Source: Acidimicrobiaceae bacterium
GTDB lineage: Bacteria > Actinomycetota > Acidimicrobiia > Acidimicrobiales > Aldehydirespiratoraceae
Direction of reading: 5' to 3'
Length of the DNA: 53,137 nucleotides
NCBI GenBank assembly: GCA_009844405.1
Contig: VYBO01000031.1
Location: 1 to 53,137, forward strand
In this document: one piece after another, positions 15,705-22,795 of the stretch
Position numbering within the stretch: the first letter of the stretch is position 1
Layout of the letters: every line of letters begins with the position of its first letter
Made by a program: the position numbers and the translations under genes
The notes under the pieces: model-generated
Told to the model about the DNA's origin: nothing
Database searches by the model: none
The model's input: only the letters and a program-made list of their open reading frames with translations

Positions 15705-15932
15705 GTGGGCCTGCTGATCGTCGTCGGCTGGATCAGCGACAACGAAGCGGTTCGCGGCAACCTCCTGCTCTGGATCCTGCTGGCCGCGGCGGTGGGGCTC
15801 ACGTTCTGGGAGTGCCGGGAGCGGGGCTACCGCACCACCGTCACGCTGTGGTGGCTCAGCTTCGTGGCCATCACCCATGTGGCCGGCTACATCGTCCTGC
15901 GCTTCATCGTTCGCCCTCCACGGGAGGCCTGA
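15705..15932 (+). CDS. Small two-helix membrane protein
   Basis: 75 aa starting with GTG. Two hydrophobic segments are visible, about residues 18-36 (NLLLWILLAAAVGLTFW) and 47-66 (LWWLSFVAITHVAGYIVLRF), separated by a charged loop ECRERGYRT. I do not recognise a named family. It ends three bases before the next gene's ATG, so the two are probably co-transcribed, possibly with the upstream regulator. Confidence 0.55.
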   Translation: MGLLIVVGWISDNEAVRGNLLLWILLAAAVGLTFWECRERGYRTTVTLWWLSFVAITHVAGYIVLRFIVRPPREA

Positions 15933-15935
15933 GCG

Positions 15936-16349
15936 ATGCCGCAGTGGTCGTCGAGACCCTCCGACGAGCCGGCCGGAGAGCGGCGCGGCCCGGCCGGGCG
16001 GGCCCTCGGACTGCCGGGCCGCACCAAGCTGCTCATCGCGGTCGGGGTGGTGCTCGTGGCAATGGTCGCCACCCGGGGCTGCACAGGCGCCGATGTCAGC
16101 GAGGAGAGCGCGGTGGCCACGGCGCGAGCGGAGCTCGACTCCCACCCGCGAGCCTTCGTGCCCGAGAAGACGCAGGCGAGAGTGCTGCGGCAGGGATTCC
16201 CGTCCACGGCCATGTGGGTTGTGGTGTTCACGGTGCAGGCGCCCGACGGAGGCCCTGAGGACTTCCTTCGCCACGCGGCCGTCTGGGTGCATGCCGGTTC
16301 CGGTGACGTAGAGCGGGTCGAGGTGGACGAGCCCGACGGGAGCGGATAG
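15936..16349 (+). CDS. Membrane-anchored protein of unknown function
   Basis: 137 aa. A short basic/Pro-rich cytoplasmic segment, one transmembrane helix at about 31-46 (LLIAVGVVLVAMVATRG), then an outside domain of about 90 residues beginning EESAVATARAELDSHPRAFV and including AMWVVVFTVQAPDGG. The exported part looks like a compact alpha/beta PepSY-like or similar fold but no motif is diagnostic. Its place between the small two-helix protein and the ammonium transporter is the only contextual clue. Confidence 0.6.
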   Translation: MPQWSSRPSDEPAGERRGPAGRALGLPGRTKLLIAVGVVLVAMVATRGCTGADVSEESAVATARAELDSHPRAFVPEKTQARVLRQGFPSTAMWVVVFTVQAPDGGPEDFLRHAAVWVHAGSGDVERVEVDEPDGSG

Positions 16350-16407
16350 CAGCCTGCCCGTCCGCCGTCTGAGGCTTTCCGGTGCGGCCCGGCCGACCGG
16401 CCTGTGC

Positions 16408-16413
16408 TAGGGT
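16408..16413 (+). promoter_or_regulatory. Putative -10 element of the amt operon
   Basis: TGTGCTAGGGT lies 54 bases before the amt ATG, in the only clear gap upstream. The hexamer TAGGGT with upstream TGC is identical to the presumed -10 in front of the gene starting at 20102 (AGTGCTAGGGT). Unlike that case it leaves a leader of about 48 nt, which includes the Shine-Dalgarno TTGGGGGTGAGTCA. Confidence 0.4.
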
Positions 16414-16467
16414 CTCCGCAGCCCGGCCGGACGGTCGGCGCAGACAAGAAGAATTGGGGGTGAGTCA

Positions 16468-17856
16468 ATGGACACGTCTATTGTGTTCACCGAGGCTTAC
16501 TACTTCTTCACCGTCGCGATCATGTGGCTGCTGCATGTGGGTTTCATGACCTACGAGGCCGGCGTCAGCCGCCGCAAGAACATCATGTCGACGGCGATGA
16601 AGAACATCATGACGATCGCTGTGGTGACACCGACGTTCTACTACTTCGGCTGGTACGTGTACTTCTGCATGCAAGAAGGCTTGAAGTTCACGGTCTCAGC
16701 CGACGGGGCCAAGCCCGCGGGGCTCGAGGGGCTGTACTTCTGCGGCGACGGCTACGGCCTTCCGTGGCACGGCTCCGCGGGACCGAACCTCGGCGACAAC
16801 ATCACCGGAGTGTTCTGGGCGGCCTTCGTGCTGTTCTCGTGGACGACCGGATCGATCATGTCGGGCGCCGTGCTGGAGCGGATCCGGATCTCGGCCTATC
16901 TCTGGCTGACCGCGCTGATGGGCGGTCTGGTCTGGGTCGTGGCCGCGGCCTGGGGCTGGAGTTCCGGCGGCTGGCTGGTCACCCACTTCGGCTATCACGA
17001 CTTCGCGGCGTCGGGCGTGGTCCACGGCATCTCGGGCCTCTTCGCGCTGGGCGTGCTGTTCAATCTCGGGCCGCGGCTCGGGCGCTACGACGCCGACGGC
17101 AACGCGAGGACTTTCAAGCCCCACAACGTCCACATGACGCTGATGGGGCTGATGATCATCTTCACCGGGTTCTACGCCTTCTACGCGGCGTGCGTCGCCA
17201 TCACCGCCGACACCGCCCCGGGCTGGACCAACATCTACCTGAACCCGATGACCCTGTCGGCGATCACCTACACCATCACGATGGGCTTCGCGGGCGGTTT
17301 CGCGGGCGGCTACGTCTTCTCGCGGGGCGATCCGTTCTGGACCATCTCGGGAGGCCTCGCCGGGGTGGTCACCGTCTCGGCCGGCGCCGACATCTACAGC
17401 CCGAACCTGGTCCTGATCCTGGCCTTCTTCTCGGCCGGGATAGCCTTCCACGTCGGCAACTGGTTCGACACCAAGGCCCGCATCGACGACGCCGTCGGCG
17501 CAGTGACCGTCCACGGCGTCATGGGCTTCTTCGGCGTGATGTGCGTAGGGGTCTTCGCGGCCGGATACCCGACCGGTCCAGCCGGCGAGGCGTCCAGCTT
17601 CCTGGGCCAGCTCGTGGGGGCCGCCGCGCTGATACCGCTGGCGTTCTTCACCGGCTACGTCGCCGCGTGGATCCTCAAGAGGCTCAACCTGCTGCGGGTG
17701 CCGCCCGAGGTCGAGCTCGAGGGCCTCGACATGGCCGAGTACGGCATGGACTTCTTCCCAGAGCACGGCCGCGCCGACGAGACCATCATCGAGGCCGACG
17801 GCACCGAAGTGGTCTCCGCAGGCCCTCTGCAGGCCGACTACGCCAACAGCCGCTAG
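16468..17856 (+). CDS. amt: Ammonium transporter, Amt/Mep/Rh family (divergent)
   Basis: 462 aa with about eleven transmembrane helices. Conserved Amt elements: GFMTYEAGVSRRKN near residue 25, GDNITG, the first twin-His segment DFAASGVVHGISGLFALGVL, the hydrophobic GFAGGFAGGY pore segment, and the second twin-His segment DDAVGAVTVHGVMGFFGVM. The C-terminal tail EGLDMAEYGMDFFPEHG resembles the regulatory tail of Amt proteins. It conducts ammonium or methylammonium into the cell. No glnK/PII gene accompanies it; instead three very small membrane proteins follow at once. The long first loop with two Cys (YFCMQEG, YFCGDGYG) is unlike AmtB of E. coli. Confidence 0.9.
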   Translation: MDTSIVFTEAYYFFTVAIMWLLHVGFMTYEAGVSRRKNIMSTAMKNIMTIAVVTPTFYYFGWYVYFCMQEGLKFTVSADGAKPAGLEGLYFCGDGYGLPWHGSAGPNLGDNITGVFWAAFVLFSWTTGSIMSGAVLERIRISAYLWLTALMGGLVWVVAAAWGWSSGGWLVTHFGYHDFAASGVVHGISGLFALGVLFNLGPRLGRYDADGNARTFKPHNVHMTLMGLMIIFTGFYAFYAACVAITADTAPGWTNIYLNPMTLSAITYTITMGFAGGFAGGYVFSRGDPFWTISGGLAGVVTVSAGADIYSPNLVLILAFFSAGIAFHVGNWFDTKARIDDAVGAVTVHGVMGFFGVMCVGVFAAGYPTGPAGEASSFLGQLVGAAALIPLAFFTGYVAAWILKRLNLLRVPPEVELEGLDMAEYGMDFFPEHGRADETIIEADGTEVVSAGPLQADYANSR

Positions 17857-17860
17857 CAGG

Positions 17861-18022
17861 GTGTCCGCCTCGTGGCTGCAGCTCGTCCTTGCCGTCGCCC
17901 TCATGTACACGGTGGTCGCCGCCGCCGGGTACTGGGGCAGGCGCAAGCGGGCCCAGCAGCAAGAGGGACGACACGACAAGCAACACAACCAAACTCGTTC
18001 ATCCGACAGGAGGACTGAATGA
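17861..18022 (+). CDS. Tiny single-TM protein of the amt locus (1)
   Basis: A 53-codon frame starting with GTG five bases after the amt stop: WLQLVLAVALMYTVVAAAGY is a transmembrane helix and the rest (RRKRAQQQEGRHDKQHNQ) is a basic, polar cytoplasmic tail. Its stop overlaps the ATG of the next small gene as ATGA, which supports it being translated. No Shine-Dalgarno other than the amt end is obvious. No family recognised. Confidence 0.5.
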   Translation: MSASWLQLVLAVALMYTVVAAAGYWGRRKRAQQQEGRHDKQHNQTRSSDRRTE

Positions 18023-18243
18023 ACACATTCCCTTATGACAGCTGGGAGGCCGCTCTGGAAGCGGCCGACGGCACCACCGGGTACTTCACCTGGGGCCCGG
18101 GCGGCAACACCGCCTCGGTGGTCTTGGCGATCATCGCCATCGTCGTCTCGGTCGTCGCGATGCTCATGATCACCGGCCGTGAGGACAAGCTCCTCAACGA
18201 GGCGGCCGACCATCTCGCCGACAAGTACAACGCGGAGGGCTGA
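18019..18243 (+). CDS. Tiny single-TM protein of the amt locus (2)
   Basis: 74 aa. An aromatic, acidic N-terminal stretch (FPYDSWEAALEAADGTTGYF), one transmembrane helix (TASVVLAIIAIVVSVVAMLM), then a charged amphipathic helix (EDKLLNEAADHLADKYNAEG). The ATG is preceded by a strong ribosome binding site GACAGGAGGACTGA. Likely a membrane partner of the transporter encoded upstream; function unknown. Confidence 0.7.
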   Translation: MNTFPYDSWEAALEAADGTTGYFTWGPGGNTASVVLAIIAIVVSVVAMLMITGREDKLLNEAADHLADKYNAEG

Positions 18244-18245
18244 AC

Positions 18246-18371
18246 ATGGCCAGGCGCAAGCACTTCGAGCTCAAGGGCGGGCACGGCCACGACAAGGGCA
18301 TCGAGAAGGCCTTCGTCGTCTTCTGCCTGGCCTGCATCGTCTTCACGATCATCGCCATACAGGCCTTCTGA
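18246..18371 (+). CDS. Tiny single-TM protein of the amt locus (3)
   Basis: 41 aa beginning two bases after the previous stop: a basic/His/Gly N-terminus (ARRKHFELKGGHGHDKGIEK) and one C-terminal transmembrane helix (FVVFCLACIVFTIIAIQAF). It is followed by a terminator-like hairpin, so it closes the amt operon. Codon usage is as GC3-rich as in neighbours, supporting a real gene. No homologous family is known to me. Confidence 0.6.
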   Translation: MARRKHFELKGGHGHDKGIEKAFVVFCLACIVFTIIAIQAF

Positions 18372-18401
18372 CGCCTGACTCACCCCCCATACAAGGCGGC
18401 T

Positions 18402-18430
18402 GCGCCGCGTCGCATCCAGCGACGCGGCGC
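18402..18430 (+). terminator. Perfect 12-bp hairpin closing the amt operon
   Basis: GCGCCGCGTCGC (18402-18413), loop ATCCA, and the exact reverse complement GCGACGCGGCGC (18419-18430). It lies 31 bases after the last small gene. There is no U-tract, only CGGCCCCTGCTTGG, as is common for intrinsic terminators of high-GC actinobacteria. Confidence 0.75.
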
Positions 18431-18475
18431 CGGCCCCTGCTTGGCTTCTGAGGCCACGGGTCTCCGGCTGTGAAT

Positions 18476-18871
18476 ATGCCGCGCGGACGGATCGCCCAGG
18501 TGTGCGGCACCGTCGCAGCCTTGGCGACATTCCTGCCGTGGCAGACGACCGCCGGCGAGAACGGTGCGGAGTCGGTGATCGGCACCAGCACCAGCCCGGG
18601 ACAGCTCGTCCTAGTTGTGTGCCTGATCACCGTCGGTCTGGTGCAGGTGGGGTGGCGGCCGGCATGGATCGGTGTTGCCTTCGCGGCGGCCACCGCGATC
18701 CGGGAGCTGTTCGACAGCAAGGCAGACCCGGCGTGGGGGCTGGTAATGGCGATCGCCACCTGTCTGGTGGCCAGTGTCCTGCTTGTGTGGGACATGTTCG
18801 CCAATGTCGGCAAGGCGGGCGACGAGCCTGGAGGACGGGGACTCTCGGGACCCTTGGGGCGCCGGCGCTAG
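18476..18871 (+). CDS. Small multi-pass membrane protein
   Basis: 131 aa with four hydrophobic segments: IAQVCGTVAALATFLPW, LVLVVCLITVGLVQVGW, AWIGVAFAAATAI and GLVMAIATCLVASVLLVW, and a short Gly/Arg-rich tail. ATG 18476 is used; a GTG two codons earlier is possible. It lies after the amt terminator and converges on the DUF4143 ATPase. No family recognised. Confidence 0.6.
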   Translation: MPRGRIAQVCGTVAALATFLPWQTTAGENGAESVIGTSTSPGQLVLVVCLITVGLVQVGWRPAWIGVAFAAATAIRELFDSKADPAWGLVMAIATCLVASVLLVWDMFANVGKAGDEPGGRGLSGPLGRRR

Positions 18872-18935
18872 CGCCGGTTGCGTTCCCAACTGTGAGACTG
18901 ACCGCGCAAGTCCCTCGCCCCTGTTCGGCGGAGGT

Positions 18936-20102
18936 TCAGGCGCCGGAGGTTCGCGTGGCTGCGATTATGCCGGCGAGGTTGCAGGCCGTGTGAGTTCCGC
19001 TGCTGAACGCCTCGGGCTGGCGGGTGACCAGAAACCGCCGGTCGGCGCCGATCAGGTCGGCGCTCTCGTTCAAGCGGGCCATTTGGGCGCGCCCCGGACT
19101 GGTCGTGAGCTTGACCTCGACCGCCCACAGCTCGGTGTCCACCCTCAACACGAGATCGATCTCACGGCCATCTGCGGTGCGCAAGTGCCAGGCATCGAAG
19201 CGACGGCCCGCAAGATGCAGCGCAGTCAGCAGCTGATCGATCACATGTCCCTCCCAGCTCGCGCCTGCAGCCGACAGGGTGACCTGGTCGTCGCGGCGGG
19301 ACAGGCCCAGCAGGCAGTGCAGCAGACCGGAGTCTCGCCAATACACCTTGGGCTTCTTGGTGAGCTGCTTGCCCAGACTGGCGTGATAGGCGGGCAGGCG
19401 CCGGACCAAGAACGCTCCCTCGAGATAGTCGAGGTAGGCGTTGACGGTGTGGTAGGAGAGGCTGAGGCCTCTGCCCACGTCGCTGGCGTTCCACTGCTGG
19501 CCGTGGCGAGCCGCCAGCAGCCCGAAGAGCCTCCGAGTGGTCGGCGCGCTTGCGGGCAGACCCCAGGAGGGCAGGTCGCGCTGGGCCAGCAGGTCGAGAT
19601 AGTCGTGCTGCCACTGGGGGAAGCCTTGGCCGTCAAGCACGCCTCCGTCGGGGTAGCCTCCACAGCGCCACAGCCGAGCCTGTGCGTCCGCGGGCAGCTC
19701 CAACCATGACAGCGGCGCCAGCTCGACGACACTGAGCCGGCCCGCCAACGACTCCGACACGTTCCTCATCAGCGCGGGCGAGATCGAGCCCAGCAGCAAG
19801 AAGCGGCCGTTGCGGCGTCGGTCGGCATCGATGGCCCCCCGCAACCGGGGGAAGATCTCAGGAGCTTCCTGAGCTTCGTCGACTATTACAATCTCCTCGC
19901 CGGCGACGGCATCGGACCATTCGAGGTCGAGCCTCAACTTGTCGGTCTCCTGCTCCATGTCGTAGTAGCGGCCGCCGAGCGAGCGGGCCAGGGTCGTCTT
20001 TCCGCACTGGCGTGGCCCCACCATGGCCACTGCTGGGTAGGCGGAGAGCCGCGATGGCAGCAGACCCTTGGGGTCGTCGGACACGATCCTGCGTTCCAGC
20101 AC
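18936..20102 (-). CDS. AAA ATPase with DUF4143 domain
   Basis: 388 aa. N-terminal AAA_14 ATPase: Walker A GPRQCGKTTLARSLGG at about 29-44, Walker B EIVIVDEAQEAPEIF, and sensor LLLGSISPALM. The C-terminal DUF4143 half has the usual TKKPKVYWRDSGLLHCLLGL, SWEGHVIDQLL and the PD-(D/E)XK-like core EIDLVLRVDTELWAVEVKLT. These proteins are widespread; their job is uncertain, with toxin-antitoxin, defence or regulatory roles suggested. The start is GTG, placed 6 bases after a TAGGGT -10-like hexamer. Its promoter region abuts a four-fold tandem repeat. Full length for the family, so probably functional. Confidence 0.85.
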   Translation of the reverse strand: MLERRIVSDDPKGLLPSRLSAYPAVAMVGPRQCGKTTLARSLGGRYYDMEQETDKLRLDLEWSDAVAGEEIVIVDEAQEAPEIFPRLRGAIDADRRRNGRFLLLGSISPALMRNVSESLAGRLSVVELAPLSWLELPADAQARLWRCGGYPDGGVLDGQGFPQWQHDYLDLLAQRDLPSWGLPASAPTTRRLFGLLAARHGQQWNASDVGRGLSLSYHTVNAYLDYLEGAFLVRRLPAYHASLGKQLTKKPKVYWRDSGLLHCLLGLSRRDDQVTLSAAGASWEGHVIDQLLTALHLAGRRFDAWHLRTADGREIDLVLRVDTELWAVEVKLTTSPGRAQMARLNESADLIGADRRFLVTRQPEAFSSGTHTACNLAGIIAATRTSGA

Positions 20103-20108
20103 CCCACC

Positions 20109-20114
20109 ACCCTA
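20109..20114 (-). promoter_or_regulatory. Putative leaderless -10 of the DUF4143 gene
   Basis: On the minus strand AGTGCTAGGGT is followed by GGTGGG and then the GTG start. The geometry is the same as at 4309-4321. The -35 position (about 20132-20137) falls inside the first 22-bp tandem repeat, so a protein bound to the repeats could block or assist this promoter. Confidence 0.45.
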
Positions 20115-20122
20115 GCACTGAC

Positions 20123-20210
20123 TTCTATTTTTCTACCTGCCGTCTTCTATTTTCTAGATACTTGATTGCTATTTCTTGGGCGCTTCACTTCTGTTTCTTT
20201 CAGAGGCCGA
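20123..20210. repeat. Four tandem 22-bp AT-rich repeats
   Basis: CTATTT occurs at 20125, 20147 and 20169, and CTGTTT at 20191, exactly 22 bp apart. The units begin TTCTATTTTTCTACC, TTCTATTTTCTAGAT, TGCTATTTCTTGGGC and TTCTGTTTCTTTCAG; the left half of each is conserved and the right half is not. The array is in the intergenic gap between the DUF4143 gene (minus) and tdm (plus). A 22-bp period is about two helical turns, which would put all copies on one face of the DNA, as in operators for a cooperative regulator. Confidence 0.75.
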
Positions 20211-20317
20211 GCGGATAGGCGAACGAATCCGCCCGTACGGCGCGAGGCGTCCGTTTGCGGCGGCGCGGCGGCGCGGCGAGACTGACGGGACCAGTTCCGC
20301 ATCCCGGGGAGGCGACA

Positions 20318-22717
20318 ATGGCACCGTCCACGATCGCGCCGGAGCAGCCCCGGGTCCTGGTGCCCGGTCTGCTGATCCTCGGTCCCGGCGTGGAGCGCTA
20401 CCGGGTGACCGGAGGCGGTGCGACCGTGCTGGCACTCGATGCGGGGGATGAGCTGGAGATCGTCGACCCCGAGGGCCGCCAGCGGTGCGAACTGGTCGCC
20501 TTCGACGCCGGCGGGCGGTCCGACCCCGGACTGCTCCGCCCTGCCGGCGCCGGCGACAACGGCGGGAACCGCGGATCAACGGCCGAACCGGCCGCCCTGG
20601 ACATCCTCTCGGCCGAACTCCGGGACGCCCGGCGGGTGCGGGCCGGTCTCGAGCGGGCCGGCCTCGACTTGACGGCGGTGCGTGCGGCCACCCCGTTGAG
20701 GCTGCTCGACGGCGACACGCCCCCGGGCAGCCGTGCCCGGGTGGTGGCCGACGCCGGCATCGCCTGTGTGGTGGCCGCTCCGGGCGAGGCCATGTCGGCT
20801 CACGGCGGCGCTCCCCCAACCGACCTGATCGCATACGTGCACCGCCGCGACCCGGTCTCCGACGGCGACAAGCCCTTGCTGCCGGCCCCGCTGGCCGACC
20901 CCAGCCAGGACTTCATCATCAGGCACAGTACGGCCAGGTCCTACGAGGTGGCCAAGGGCGACTGGTTCCAGGTGGTCGACGTGGAGGGACGGCAGTGCTC
21001 GGACTTCCAGTGCTTCGCGGCCGCCGACCTGGAAGCGGGCGCCGATCTCTGCCTGGACGCAACCATCACCCGCACGCTCATGGGCGCGAGCTGCCCCGCG
21101 CCCGGCCTCTACTCCAAGTTCTTCAACGCCAGGATGCAGCCCCTCGTCGAAGTGGTCCAGGACACCGTCGGTCGCCATGACACGTTCAACACCGCCTGCA
21201 ACCCCCGCTACTACGAGGAGATGGGCTACCCGGGCCACATCAACTGCACCGACAACATCAACAACGAACTCGACGGATACGGAGTGGCCCGCCGCCGGGG
21301 CTGGGAGGCCATCAACTTCTTCTACAACACCAACCTCGACGACCACAACCAGATCCACCTCGACGAGCCGTGGTCCCGGCCGGGCGACTACGTCCTGCTG
21401 CGGGCTCTGGAGGACCTGGTGTGCGTGTCCACCTCGTGCCCCGACGACATCGATGCGGCCAACGCCTGGAACCCCACCGACATCGCGGTGCGGGTCTATC
21501 CCTCCGTCAACCGGTTCAAGAAAGCGACGGCGATCCGCATGACCGCAGACTCCGAGGCCCGGCTCACCTCCGAGACCGGGTTCCATCCCCGCACCTCCGC
21601 CCTGACCCGCAGCTTCAGCGAGTACTGCGGCTACTGGCTGGCCGACTCCTACACGGCCCACGGCCCCGTCGAGGAGTACTGGGCCTGCCGGCAGGCCGCG
21701 GCGGCCATCGACCTCTCCCCGCTGCGCAAGTACGAGGTCACCGGCCCCGACGCCGAGCTGCTGATGCAGACCTGCGTCACCCGCAACGTCCGCAGACTGG
21801 CCGACGGTCAGGTGTCGTACACGGCCATGTGCCACCACACCGGCGGCATGATCGACGACGGCACCGTGTTCCGGATCGGGCGTGCGAACTTCCGCTGGAT
21901 CGGCGGGCAGCTGGGTTACAGCGGCGTCTGGCTGCGGGAGCAGGCCCAGCGCCTGGGGCTGCAGGCATGGGTGCGCAGCTCCACCGAGCAGCTGCACAAC
22001 CTCGGAGTCCAGGGGCCCGACAGCCGCCGCATTCTGGAGCAGGTGATCTGGACCCGCCCCGACCAGCCGACGGTCGCGGAGCTGGGATGGTTCCGGTTCA
22101 CCATCGCCCGGATCGGCGACCACGACGGGATCCCGCTGGTGGTGTCCCGCACCGGCTACACCGGCGAGCTCGGCTACGAGGTGTTCTGCCATCCCTCGGA
22201 CGCGCCCGCGGTGTGGGACGCCGTCTTCGAGGCCGGCGCGGAGCACGGCCTGGTGCCGATGGGCCTGGCCGCGCTCGACGTCCTGCGCATCGAGGCCGGC
22301 CTCATCTTCGCCGGGTACGAGTTCTGCGATCAGACCGACCCCTACGAGGCCGGCATCGGGTTCACCGTGCCGCTCAAGACCAAGGAGGACGACTTCATCG
22401 GCCGGGACGCCCTGCTGCGGCGACGCGACAACCCGCAGCGACGGCTGGTGGGCCTGGAGGTCGACGGGGGCGAGCCAGCGGCCCACGGCGACGGCGTGTA
22501 CGCCGGCCGCAACCAGGTCGGCGTCGTCACCAGCGGCACAATCTCCCCGATACTGCGCAAGAACGTAGCCCTGTGCCGCATGGCGGTGGAGCATGCCGAG
22601 ATCGGCACGGCCGTGGAGGTCGGCAAGCTAGACGGCCACCGGAAGCGGATCCCGGCCGAGGTGGTGCGCCACCCGTTCTACGACCCCGAAAAGACCCGAG
22701 TCCGAGGCCTCGCCTGA
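20318..22717 (+). CDS. tdm: Trimethylamine N-oxide demethylase (DUF1989-GcvT fusion)
   Basis: 799 aa with the architecture of Tdm, which splits TMAO to dimethylamine and formaldehyde and passes the C1 unit to folate. Residues about 1-200 are a degenerate DUF1989-like half (LDAGDELEIVDPEGRQRCEL). About 205-430 is a full DUF1989 domain (KGDWFQVVDVEGRQCSDFQC, FNTACNPRYYEEMG, HINCTDNINNELDG) rich in Cys/His fit for metal binding. About 450-799 is an aminomethyltransferase (GcvT) domain with VQGPDSRRILEQV, VSRTGYTGELGYEVF, GLAALDVLRIEAGLIFAGYE and VTSGTISPILRKNVAL. ATG 20318 follows GGGGAGGCGACA; the upstream extension is non-coding. The tmm gene follows directly, confirming the TMA/TMAO context. 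Other DUF1989-GcvT proteins exist, so activity needs testing. Confidence 0.85.
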   Translation: MAPSTIAPEQPRVLVPGLLILGPGVERYRVTGGGATVLALDAGDELEIVDPEGRQRCELVAFDAGGRSDPGLLRPAGAGDNGGNRGSTAEPAALDILSAELRDARRVRAGLERAGLDLTAVRAATPLRLLDGDTPPGSRARVVADAGIACVVAAPGEAMSAHGGAPPTDLIAYVHRRDPVSDGDKPLLPAPLADPSQDFIIRHSTARSYEVAKGDWFQVVDVEGRQCSDFQCFAAADLEAGADLCLDATITRTLMGASCPAPGLYSKFFNARMQPLVEVVQDTVGRHDTFNTACNPRYYEEMGYPGHINCTDNINNELDGYGVARRRGWEAINFFYNTNLDDHNQIHLDEPWSRPGDYVLLRALEDLVCVSTSCPDDIDAANAWNPTDIAVRVYPSVNRFKKATAIRMTADSEARLTSETGFHPRTSALTRSFSEYCGYWLADSYTAHGPVEEYWACRQAAAAIDLSPLRKYEVTGPDAELLMQTCVTRNVRRLADGQVSYTAMCHHTGGMIDDGTVFRIGRANFRWIGGQLGYSGVWLREQAQRLGLQAWVRSSTEQLHNLGVQGPDSRRILEQVIWTRPDQPTVAELGWFRFTIARIGDHDGIPLVVSRTGYTGELGYEVFCHPSDAPAVWDAVFEAGAEHGLVPMGLAALDVLRIEAGLIFAGYEFCDQTDPYEAGIGFTVPLKTKEDDFIGRDALLRRRDNPQRRLVGLEVDGGEPAAHGDGVYAGRNQVGVVTSGTISPILRKNVALCRMAVEHAEIGTAVEVGKLDGHRKRIPAEVVRHPFYDPEKTRVRGLA

Positions 22718-22721
22718 GCGC

Positions 22722-22751
22722 TTGACGAACCATCCAATCACGAACTAGATT
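22722..22751 (+). promoter_or_regulatory. Putative promoter of tmm
   Basis: TTGACG (22722-22727), an 18-bp spacer and TAGATT (22746-22751) form a housekeeping-type promoter in the 78-bp gap between tdm and tmm. A strong Shine-Dalgarno (ACAGGGGGGATCCC) precedes the ATG. It implies that tmm can be transcribed independently of tdm. Confidence 0.5.
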
Positions 22752-22795
22752 TCACTGTCGATAGATGTACACCTAACCACAGGGGGGATCCCATC

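Noticed and set aside
15661..15717. Tiny ORF after the XRE-cupin gene
   Set aside because: Only 18 codons, no ribosome binding site and overlap with the better-supported two-helix membrane protein.
18402..18430. Riboswitch or small RNA at the hairpin after the amt genes
   Set aside because: It is a simple perfect stem with a 5-nt loop at an operon end; a terminator suffices.
20576..22594. 672-aa minus-strand open frame
   Set aside because: It is exactly antisense to tdm, whose DUF1989 and GcvT motifs are unambiguous; long antisense frames are expected in GC3-rich DNA.
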